Below the pieces are notes generated by a model. The model ran no database searches and was not told the origin of the DNA. It saw only the letters and a list, made by a program, of their open reading frames with translations. Shown here in pieces: positions 57,134 to 64,000 of a stretch of DNA of 64,000 bases; positions within the stretch are counted from its first letter, which is position 1, and each line of letters starts with the position of its first letter. The position numbers and the translations under genes were made by a program. Origin of the DNA: Cellvibrionaceae bacterium (GTDB lineage: Bacteria; Pseudomonadota; Gammaproteobacteria; Pseudomonadales; Cellvibrionaceae); NCBI GenBank assembly GCA_025800365.1, contig JAOXRT010000027.1, positions 98,479-162,478 on the forward strand. Direction: 5' to 3'.

Positions 57134-57634
57134 TTAGGCCAGCTTTTTCAAAATTCGTTCACTAGCGGGATTTTGTGCCTGCAGTTCTATGCTCCTGCCC
57201 GCTCCCTGAACCGTTATTTCAATAACAATATCCGCCTCTGGCAAAAAGCCTTCCCCTCGACTCGGCCACTCGATCAAACATAGATGCCCTGGAGCAAAGT
57301 AATCTCGTACCCCCATATATTCCAACTCTTCTGGATCCGCTAAGCGATACAGATCAAAGTGAAACACCGGCACAGTTAAATCATAAGGCTCAACAAGCGT
57401 ATAAGTGGGGCTTTTAACGGCGCCTTGATGGCCAAAGCCACGCAAAATACCGCGACTAAATGTGGTTTTTCCGGCACCTAAATCACCCAAAAGAAAAACC
57501 ACCAAGCCATCTGGAAAATTCAGCGAAAGCTCTTCCTTTGTCGCACTTAACTGCTCTTGCAAGGCATTTGAAAACTCAGCAGCCAACGCAAGGCTGGCAG
57601 CCTCATCTACCAATTCTTTAACAATTTTCACCAT
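57134..57634 (-). CDS. tsaE: tRNA t6A biosynthesis ATPase TsaE
   Basis: From the ATG at 57634 the product has 166 residues with Walker [26 protein letters not shown] and [18 protein letters not shown], all TsaE hallmarks. It assists TsaB/TsaD in making t6A37 in tRNA. The start is uncertain: a TTG at 57652 is in frame. No clear ribosome binding site is seen. Both lie inside a 14-bp tandem repeat. Confidence 0.93.
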   Translation of the reverse strand: MVKIVKELVDEAASLALAAEFSNALQEQLSATKEELSLNFPDGLVVFLLGDLGAGKTTFSRGILRGFGHQGAVKSPTYTLVEPYDLTVPVFHFDLYRLADPEELEYMGVRDYFAPGHLCLIEWPSRGEGFLPEADIVIEITVQGAGRSIELQAQNPASERILKKLA

Positions 57635-57684
57635 CGAACTTTTACCATCCAAGTCTCACCATCCAAGTCTCATCATCAAACTTG
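57629..57684 (-). repeat. Four-copy 14-bp tandem repeat spanning nnr stop and tsaE start
   Basis: Plus-strand units: 57629-57642 CACCATCGAACTTT, 57643-57656 TACCATCCAAGTCT, 57657-57670 CACCATCCAAGTCT, 57671-57684 CATCATCAAACTTG. The middle two differ at one base. The array contains the nnr stop (57676-57678) and the tsaE ATG (57632-57634), and every unit carries an ATG on the coding strand. Confidence 0.85.
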
Positions 57685-59193
57685 CGCCAATAACTCAGAT
57701 AAGTAGGGGATCAAATCCGCGGCAAGCATGCCTCGTTGACCAAACTCATCGGCCGCTAAATCACCGGCATCGCCATGCAAACACACCGCCAAGCGACAAG
57801 CATCACCAGGGGACATCCCTTGCGCGATCAGAGCCGCAATAACACCACTTAAAACATCACCCATGCCGGCGCTTGCCATGCCTGGGTTACCCACACTGGC
57901 TAAGCCAATCGTCGCTTGATGACAACAAATTAGACTGCCCGCACCTTTTAGCAGCACCGCGCCACCATATTTTTGCTGCAGCTTGGCAACACTGGCAAAG
58001 CGATCTTGTTCAATATCGCTGATTTCGCAGGCCAATAAGCGGGCCGCTTCTCCAGGATGTGGTGTTAATACCCAGTTGTCTCTAGCGCCCTCGATAACAC
58101 GAGCCTCAGCCAACATATTCAAGGCATCAGCATCCATCACCATCGGCACGTTTTGTTCAGCACAGTAATCCGCAGCTTGCTGCAAAAGTTGCTCGGACCA
58201 AGGGCTGCGTCCCAAGCCCGGCCCGATAACCACGACAGAGGCTTTTTCCAACAGTGGCGCAAGCTCTTGACCTGAAACCACCGCCTGCGCCATTAACTCA
58301 GGACGTCGACTAACGATTGCGGCAATATGTTCGGCTCGAGTAGCCACACTGACCAAACCTGCGCCACAGCGCGCAGCCGACTCTGCAGACAGTAAAGCTG
58401 CACCGGCATAGCCATGGTCACCACCGATCACCAAGACATGACCAAAGCGACCTTTATGGGCATCGGCCTCACGGGCCGGTAAGCGCTCCAATAGTTGAGC
58501 GCTGCTCACCCTTTCCACTTCAGCGACTTGGGAATTGCAGTCGTCAGCCACCCCTAAGCCATCAAAATAGAGCTGACCACAATGCTTCGGGCCTCGGGCG
58601 GTCAACAGGCCGCGCTTTAAGCCAATAAAGCAGACTGTGATATCGGCATTTACCGCGGCCTCAGCGTGCCCCGTGTCGGCGCATAGGCCCGATGGAATAT
58701 CGAGCGCAAGTACAGGCTTATTGGCTTCATTAATCTGGGCAACGGCTGCAGCATAGTCGCCTCGTGGCGCGCCACGGCTTCCGATCCCCAACAAGGCATC
58801 GACAACTACCTCACCGGCAATGCCTCCATGCTCCTGGAAGGGCGCCATGATCACACCTTCCTGTCGCGCAAACTGATAAGCCTTATGGGCATCGGCTGGT
58901 AATTTTTCTGGATCCGCCAGCTGCACGATATCAACAGCAATGCGTTTTTGAGCCGCTAGCGCCGCCACCACATAGCCATCTCCGGCATTGTTTCCGGCGC
59001 CACAAAAAACCGTCAGGCTATCGAGATCTGGCCAGTGCTCTAATAATTTTACAAAAGCGGCTCGGCCAGCTCTTTTCATTAATTTTATACCGGGCACAGC
59101 AAGACGATTAATCGCCTCTTGATCCAAGGCTTTTACTTGTTCAGCAGTATATAATGCGCTTGGAAGAGCGGAGCTTTGCGTATGGTTTTGCAT
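57676..59193 (-). CDS. nnr: Bifunctional NAD(P)H-hydrate epimerase/dehydratase
   Basis: The 505-residue protein fuses a YjeF-N epimerase (about 15-220: CGAGNNAGDGYVVAALAAQK, VDALLGIGSRG) to an ADP-dependent dehydratase of the carbohydrate-kinase type (about 235-500: VIGGDHGYAGAA, VMDADALNML, LTPHPGEAARLL, GNPGMASAGMGDVLSG). It repairs hydrated NAD(P)H. It leads to tsaE as in E. coli (yjeF-yjeE) and is divergent from queG. Confidence 0.95.
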   Translation of the reverse strand: MQNHTQSSALPSALYTAEQVKALDQEAINRLAVPGIKLMKRAGRAAFVKLLEHWPDLDSLTVFCGAGNNAGDGYVVAALAAQKRIAVDIVQLADPEKLPADAHKAYQFARQEGVIMAPFQEHGGIAGEVVVDALLGIGSRGAPRGDYAAAVAQINEANKPVLALDIPSGLCADTGHAEAAVNADITVCFIGLKRGLLTARGPKHCGQLYFDGLGVADDCNSQVAEVERVSSAQLLERLPAREADAHKGRFGHVLVIGGDHGYAGAALLSAESAARCGAGLVSVATRAEHIAAIVSRRPELMAQAVVSGQELAPLLEKASVVVIGPGLGRSPWSEQLLQQAADYCAEQNVPMVMDADALNMLAEARVIEGARDNWVLTPHPGEAARLLACEISDIEQDRFASVAKLQQKYGGAVLLKGAGSLICCHQATIGLASVGNPGMASAGMGDVLSGVIAALIAQGMSPGDACRLAVCLHGDAGDLAADEFGQRGMLAADLIPYLSELLAQV

Positions 59194-59299
59194 GGTTTTC
59201 TCTATCTATTGAGCCAGCGGATTCATTATTAGCCCAAGGCTCACTAATGTTGTTATCGAATTATACCCAAGCCACAGCTGCAGGCGATAGGCACACTCT

Positions 59300-60397
59300 A
59301 TGACTAAGCCAGATAAACTTGAGCAACTCGCGCAAATGATCCCCATTTGGGGGCGAGAGCTGGGTTTTCAGGAAGTCGGCATCAGCGATATAGATCTGCA
59401 AGAGCAAGAAGGCAAACTCAAACAGTGGCTGGACAAAGGCTACCAAGGCGATATGCAATGGATGGGTGAACACGGCAATAAACGCAGTCGCCCTGAGGAG
59501 TTGCTGCCGGGCACCCGGCGGGTGATCAGCGCAAGAATGAATTATCTGCCGCCCTCGACCGAGCCCATTCGAGTGCTGAAAGACTCAAACAAAGCCTATG
59601 TTTCTCGTTATGCCTTAGGGCGTGATTATCATAAATTAATACGTAAACGCTTAAGTCTACTCGCCAAACAAATTGAAGAGTTTATCGGGCACGAACATGG
59701 AGCTCGAGCCTTTGTGGATAGCGCCCCGGTAATGGAGCGACCACTGGCTGAAAAAGCAGGGCTTGGCTGGACAGGAAAACACACCCTGCTGATCGACAGG
59801 GAGGTGGGCAGCTGGTTTTTTCTTGGTGAAATATTCACCAACCTAGAACTCCCCATTAATAAAAAACCCAGTGAGGAGCATTGCGGAGACTGCAAGGCAT
59901 GTTTGCAAGTCTGCCCTACTGATGCCTTCCCTGAGCCTTATGTATTAGATGCAAGACGCTGCATTTCCTATTTAACAATTGAGTTTGATGGAATTATTCC
60001 CGAAGAATTTCGCGACCCTATGGGCAATCGCGTATTTGGCTGCGATGACTGCCAAGCCATTTGTCCTTGGAATAAATATGCCCACAACACCGTAGAGCAA
60101 GATTTTTTACCGCGCCACAAACTTCATGACAGCGATCTTCTAGAATTATTCGGCTGGACAGAGGAAGAATTTTTACAGCGTACTGCCGGCTCGCCTTTAC
60201 GCCGCATCGGTTTTCAACGCTGGCAAAGAAACTTAAGTATTGGCCTGGCCAATGCCGACAGCAATGCCTTGATCATTAAAGCCTTAGAGGAAAAGTTGCC
60301 TGAAGCTGATGCAGTGCTCAACGAGCATTTTAGTTGGGCGATAGCCCAGCAAAAACAGCCTGGGCGTAGGCGTAAGCGAAAGATAAAACGTCAGTAA
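59300..60397 (+). CDS. queG: Epoxyqueuosine reductase
   Basis: The 365-residue protein has two [4Fe-4S] motifs, CGDCKACLQVCPTDAF and GCDDCQAICPWNKYA, and the QueG region DRLLG-like WTGKHTLLIDREVGSWFFLGE for cobalamin binding. It reduces epoxyqueuosine to queuosine in tRNA. The C-terminus is basic (GRRRKRKIKRQ). It is divergent from nnr. Confidence 0.96.
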   Translation: MTKPDKLEQLAQMIPIWGRELGFQEVGISDIDLQEQEGKLKQWLDKGYQGDMQWMGEHGNKRSRPEELLPGTRRVISARMNYLPPSTEPIRVLKDSNKAYVSRYALGRDYHKLIRKRLSLLAKQIEEFIGHEHGARAFVDSAPVMERPLAEKAGLGWTGKHTLLIDREVGSWFFLGEIFTNLELPINKKPSEEHCGDCKACLQVCPTDAFPEPYVLDARRCISYLTIEFDGIIPEEFRDPMGNRVFGCDDCQAICPWNKYAHNTVEQDFLPRHKLHDSDLLELFGWTEEEFLQRTAGSPLRRIGFQRWQRNLSIGLANADSNALIIKALEEKLPEADAVLNEHFSWAIAQQKQPGRRRKRKIKRQ

Positions 60398-60451
60398 TAA
60401 AATTTTACTGAGGCCTTGTAAGCTCGCCGAGGGCTCTAAGAACTAGAAGGA

Positions 60452-61006
60452 CTAGCCAAACTCAGGGTCGATAAATTGTCCGCGATAGTGCTTTAATTCA
60501 GCAATCGATTCACGGATATCGTCAAGGGCTAGGTGAGAGCCTTGTTTGCTAAAACCTTCTAAAGCACTGGGTCGCCAGCGCTTGGCTAACTCTTTAATGG
60601 TACTGACATCAAGGTTCCGATAATGGAAAAATGCCTCCAGCTCCGGCATATAGCGAGCCATAAAGCGTCGATCCTGACAAATCGAGTTGCCACACATGGG
60701 CGACACAGCCGGAGGCAACCACTGACGTAAAAAGCTCAAGGTCTCCTGCTCGGCTTGTCCTAGATTCACCTGACTGCTCAATACTCGCTCAGTCAAACCT
60801 GACTCACCATGGGTCTTGGTGTTCCAAGCGTCCATTTTTTCCATTCGCCCTTTGGGCTGCTTAATCGCTTGCACAGGGCCTTCGGCAAGAATATTCAAAT
60901 CCGCATCGGTCACGATAGTAGCGATTTCAATAATCACATCACTCTCTGGGATCAGACCTGTCATCTCGAGATCGATCCAAATTAAATGAGTATCCGATAC
61001 TGGCAT
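60452..61006 (-). CDS. orn: Oligoribonuclease
   Basis: The 184-residue protein has the DEDDh exonuclease blocks: [28 protein letters not shown] and [12 protein letters not shown]. It degrades pGpG and other short RNAs, so it also completes c-di-GMP breakdown, relevant to the EAL proteins in this window. AGAGGACAC precedes the ATG. It is convergent with queG and divergent from rsgA. Confidence 0.97.
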   Translation of the reverse strand: MPVSDTHLIWIDLEMTGLIPESDVIIEIATIVTDADLNILAEGPVQAIKQPKGRMEKMDAWNTKTHGESGLTERVLSSQVNLGQAEQETLSFLRQWLPPAVSPMCGNSICQDRRFMARYMPELEAFFHYRNLDVSTIKELAKRWRPSALEGFSKQGSHLALDDIRESIAELKHYRGQFIDPEFG

Positions 61007-61109
61007 TGAGTGTCCTCTTTATTAAGCGCAGCGACTGAAAGACTTGTTGCCAGAGCATTGTACTGGCACCATGGCGATCTTTCTAACTTAATTTTAGCAC
61101 TCATATTGT

Positions 61110-62129
61110 ATGTCGAAGCGCAAACTCAGCCGCCGCCAAGCTTGGCGTATTGAAAAGATCCAAGCCGAAAGGGCTGAACGGGCCAACAAAAAGCGCAACA
61201 AGGAGCTAGAAAGCCTAGAAGCCGACAGCTTGGGTGACGAACAAAATGGCCTAGTCATCGCTCATTACGGCACCCAAGTTGAGGTCGAAAGCTTGGATCA
61301 AGATGAGACAATCAGTCAACGCTGCCACTTAAGGGCCAACCTAGGCTCCATCGTTACCGGTGACCGAGTAGTATGGCGTCAAGGGCAGACTATTGGTGTG
61401 ATTGAAGCTGTATTGGAGCGCCGCAGCGTACTAACCCGCCCTGATAGCCATGGCAATATCAAAACCATTGCGGCAAACATTGATCGACTGGTCATTGTGG
61501 TAGCGCCCTACCCTGAACCTTTTGGCAATCTTATCGATCGCTATTTAGTTGTCGCTGAGCTGCTTGGCTTTGAACCACTGTTACTGATCAATAAATGCGA
61601 CCAGCTCGACGGTGGCTCTGAATCAGCAAAAGTATTAAAACTGGCTGGACTCTACCAAGACTTAGGCTACCAAACTCTGCAGCTATCCGCCGCTACGGGG
61701 GAAGGTGTGGATGAGCTGACCGAGTTATTAAAACAAGGCACCAGTGTCTTTGTAGGCCAATCTGGGGTTGGTAAATCCTCTCTTATAAATAGCTTGATAC
61801 CAGGCCTAGATTTACGTACCGGCGCTCTATCTGTTGCGAGACAAAAAGGCACCCACACCACCACCACAGCCCTGCTGCTGCACTTCCCTGGCGGCGGGCA
61901 TCTGATTGATTCTCCTGGTATTCGCGAGTTTGGGCTTTGGCCTCTGGAGGTCAATGAGCTGATGGCAGGCTTTAGAGAATTAAAAGAGTATATTGGCCAA
62001 TGTCGCTTCAGGGATTGCCAACATGAAAAAGAACCCGGCTGCGCCCTACAAAAAGCCGCCGCTGAAGGAAGTATTCGAGCGGAAAGGCTAAACAGCTACT
62101 ATCATATCCTAAGGAGTTTTGAGGAGTAG
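61110..62129 (+). CDS. rsgA: Ribosome biogenesis GTPase RsgA
   Basis: The 339-residue protein has an OB-fold start with a basic N-terminal tail (SKRKLSRRQAWR), a circularly permuted GTPase (LINKCDQL before GQSGVGKSSLINSL, then DSPGIREFGLW) and a zinc-binding end (CRFRDCQHEKEPGC). It matures the 30S subunit. The orn-rsgA arrangement is conserved in gammaproteobacteria. Confidence 0.97.
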   Translation: MSKRKLSRRQAWRIEKIQAERAERANKKRNKELESLEADSLGDEQNGLVIAHYGTQVEVESLDQDETISQRCHLRANLGSIVTGDRVVWRQGQTIGVIEAVLERRSVLTRPDSHGNIKTIAANIDRLVIVVAPYPEPFGNLIDRYLVVAELLGFEPLLLINKCDQLDGGSESAKVLKLAGLYQDLGYQTLQLSAATGEGVDELTELLKQGTSVFVGQSGVGKSSLINSLIPGLDLRTGALSVARQKGTHTTTTALLLHFPGGGHLIDSPGIREFGLWPLEVNELMAGFRELKEYIGQCRFRDCQHEKEPGCALQKAAAEGSIRAERLNSYYHILRSFEE

Positions 62130-62190
62130 CCTAGCTAAAGACAAGCTACCCACTTCAAAGCGTCTGGCGCTGAATAATTAAGGGGTATGC

Positions 62191-63714
62191 ATGTCTGCAG
62201 CAGCCAAGCTGGTAATCCGGCCTCAGGCAGAGGGTTTTCACTACTGGTCCAAAAAACTTAGCGAACTACACTGGAAAATACTGCCAGGCAGTCGGCAGCT
62301 CACCTTGAACGCATGCCAAAAACCCAGCGCAACTGCCGCCTCTATCGCCAGCCTATGCCGACAAGATCCTTTGCTATGCTGGCAACTCAGCCGCCGTGCA
62401 AACCAGCTCATTAATGATCGTTCAAAATGGCCAGAACAACTTGAACAGCTCATTAGTTTAATCGGCATCCCACAAGTTATCGAAACTATCCGCACCTGCG
62501 AAGAGCTCGAACCAGAAGATTTGCAGCAACATTTCGCGGTATTAAGCCGAAGCCTCATCAACAGCAGCCTGGCCAGTGAACTCTTCCGTCGTATTGCCTC
62601 AGTCAACAATAGTGATACCGCCAAACAATTCGAACTGAGCAGCTTATTTTTTAGATTACCGGAATGGGGAATTGCCATCGACACTCCCCATATGCAAGTT
62701 CAGCTGGAATTTTTGCAACACAATGGCGCCAGCTTGCGACAAGCTCAACACAGCTTACTGGATTGCCAATACAGTGAAGTCATGGCGGAATTTAGTCAGT
62801 ACTGCGCCACTTTAAATAAGCTCAACCGCAGCTGGCAATATCTTAACAAAGATAATCAGCAAGAATTTCGCCAAGCACTGCGCAGCTTTCAACAGCGCAA
62901 AAAAGGCCGTCCTAGCTCCATGCCACTTCAAGCAGAGATGTTGCTGGTCACTTGCCATGGGCTTATTGAACAACTGTGGAATCCAACTAGCTTTGCAAAA
63001 CATTTGCGCTTGCTAAGCGGCATCAGCGGTTTAAGCCGCAAGCAACTTCACGACCATTTGCAAAGCAGCATGCTAAGCATGCCCTGGCACCCTAGCCTCT
63101 CCTTAGATTACCATCCAATGCGCTGGCAACATTGCCAATGGCAGCTTGGTAACTGGCTGCCGAAGTTTATCGCCGCCACCTCTGAGGAAACCGCAAACAA
63201 GGCCTCCCATTACGAAGCTAAACCATCGAATATCAATGGCGAAATACTTAAAAGCAGCCTAAAGCGGCTATTAAGTAAGCAAGCCTTTAAAAGCAGCAAA
63301 CATCTGCTGGAATTTACCCTGCAAAGCTTAAAACGAGGCCTTGCTAGCAAGGCCGGCTTAATTTGGGTGTACAGCCGTGGAGAACTCAAAAGCCGGCACC
63401 ACTATGGCCTTGGGGAGGGCATCAGTCCCAGCCCATTCACCCTCAGTAACAGCCGCAGCGATATATGCCACCGCCTCATGCAAAAAGCCGCTTGCGTGCG
63501 CCTCGATGCCAAGCACCCAAGCCTCCCAGCTGAGCTAAAGGCACTCCTTCATCCAGGGCAAGAAATCGCCTTAATGTCGATCTTAGTGACCAATAAGCCC
63601 GCAGCTTTGTTGATGCTAGTACAAGATGAAAAGCTCGATGATGAGCATCTAAGATTCTTCAAACAGCTAGGTCATGGCTTTCATCAAGCCCTATTACAGC
63701 AGCTAAAAACTTAG
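62191..63714 (+). CDS. HDOD-domain protein with GAF-like C-terminus
   Basis: The 507-residue protein has an HDOD-type helical domain (about 30-230: ASIASLCRQDPLLCWQLSRRANQLIN, LISLIGIPQVIETI). A C-terminal region resembles a GAF domain (about 370-500: KAGLIWVYSRGELKSRHHYGLGEG, then ALMSILVTNKPAALLMLVQD). HDOD proteins usually act as signalling or binding modules without catalytic metal. AAGGGG precedes the ATG, and the gene follows rsgA after about 60 bases. The function is unknown. Confidence 0.75.
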   Translation: MSAAAKLVIRPQAEGFHYWSKKLSELHWKILPGSRQLTLNACQKPSATAASIASLCRQDPLLCWQLSRRANQLINDRSKWPEQLEQLISLIGIPQVIETIRTCEELEPEDLQQHFAVLSRSLINSSLASELFRRIASVNNSDTAKQFELSSLFFRLPEWGIAIDTPHMQVQLEFLQHNGASLRQAQHSLLDCQYSEVMAEFSQYCATLNKLNRSWQYLNKDNQQEFRQALRSFQQRKKGRPSSMPLQAEMLLVTCHGLIEQLWNPTSFAKHLRLLSGISGLSRKQLHDHLQSSMLSMPWHPSLSLDYHPMRWQHCQWQLGNWLPKFIAATSEETANKASHYEAKPSNINGEILKSSLKRLLSKQAFKSSKHLLEFTLQSLKRGLASKAGLIWVYSRGELKSRHHYGLGEGISPSPFTLSNSRSDICHRLMQKAACVRLDAKHPSLPAELKALLHPGQEIALMSILVTNKPAALLMLVQDEKLDDEHLRFFKQLGHGFHQALLQQLKT

Positions 63715-63975
63715 CCATATGTCCTAATCGTTAAGTAATGCAGATTAGCTCAGGCTTCACGCCAATGTCGTAATCGAGGTGCTTCTTGCCTAGGGCTGCG
63801 GCCATTGCCGGCGAAGCGCTCCTTGTAGCTAAGCGCTTCAGAGCTCCGCTGAGCAAAACCTGTATTATTCAGAGCTGCCTCAAGCTTTGCTATAGCGTTA
63901 GCGCGAGCTTCTAGCTTGGCATACAATAGCCCCTACGCGCCCGAAAAACGCTTTAGAGAAGAATAAGGAATTGCT
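63715..63975. other. Intergenic region before the last partial gene
   Basis: It contains an inverted repeat GAAGCGCT (63813-63820) / AGCGCTTC (63832-63839) with an 11-base spacer and no T-run. A 17-base sequence (ATTATTCAGAGCTGCCT, near 63864) also occurs at about 7845. I see no gene in it. Confidence 0.5.
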
Positions 63976-64000
63976 ATGCCAGGAGCTTCCACATTGTTGC
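63976..64000 (+). CDS. Start of an unidentified gene cut by the right edge
   Basis: An ATG at 63976 follows AAGGA at a good distance and opens MPGASTLL, then the window ends. Eight codons are too few to name the product. Confidence 0.4.

Noticed and set aside
50828..63740. Shared 14-mer TAATCGTTAAGTAA at two intergenic sites
   Set aside because: Several matches of this length are expected by chance in a 64-kb window.

Overview
This window is bacterial chromosomal DNA, almost certainly from a gammaproteobacterium. It carries two housekeeping blocks in the order known from Escherichia coli and Pseudomonas: nudF-yqiB-cpdA-yqiA-parE (minus strand, 14.6-19.3 kb) and rsgA/orn/queG/nnr/tsaE/amiB/mutL ... 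miaA/hfq/hflX/hflK/hflC/hisZ/purA (43-62 kb). The moderate base composition, the many cyclic-di-GMP proteins, the TolC/AmiB/LysM envelope genes, a sulfatase and an endonuclease-type MutL suggest a free-living, probably marine, relative of Cellvibrionales or Pseudomonadales. The lineage is an inference. I see no tRNA, rRNA, insertion sequence, integrase, prophage or CRISPR array.

Layout. 0-6.6 kb holds a PAS-GGDEF-EAL protein (cut by the left edge) with a cysteine hydrolase, then a LysM-FecR protein paired with a CHASE2-EAL phosphodiesterase. 6.6-9.3 kb holds an AhpD-like protein and a permease with a divergent ArsR regulator and a clear double operator. 9.4-14.2 kb holds a GtrA-GT2-GT39 glycosylation operon transcribed away from an OmpR/histidine-kinase pair, with an OmpR-type direct repeat between them. 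14.3-19.3 kb is the parE-nudF block. 19.3-28.0 kb is a MoxR/DUF58/DUF4381/VWA/VWA/TPR/BatD operon that ends in an octaheme cytochrome-TPR protein. 28.2-32.4 kb holds a sulfatase with a divergent LysR, a MAPEG protein and an AraC regulator. tolC follows at 32.6 kb. In E. coli tolC lies directly beside nudF, so 19.3-32.4 kb looks like an accessory block inserted at a conserved junction.

34-42.9 kb is mixed: a YgjP-like metallopeptidase; a LysR/methyltransferase/hydrolase operon with a 15-bp tandem repeat at a gene junction; a 23-residue mini-gene with its own hairpins; a DUF2252 kinase-like gene coupled to a PhoD-like phosphatase; a solute-binding protein; and two REP-like palindromic repeat sites. 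43-62 kb is the purA-to-rsgA supercluster, interrupted between mutL and miaA by a GGDEF-EAL gene in the opposite orientation. The window ends with an HDOD protein and the first codons of another gene.

I found no unmistakable new system. The best leads are the mini-gene at 37.8 kb, the MoxR-Bat operon fused to an octaheme cytochrome, the structured spacer between hisZ and hflC, the two operator architectures, the palindromic repeats with compensating stems, and the two tandem repeats that carry stop or start codons of operon genes.
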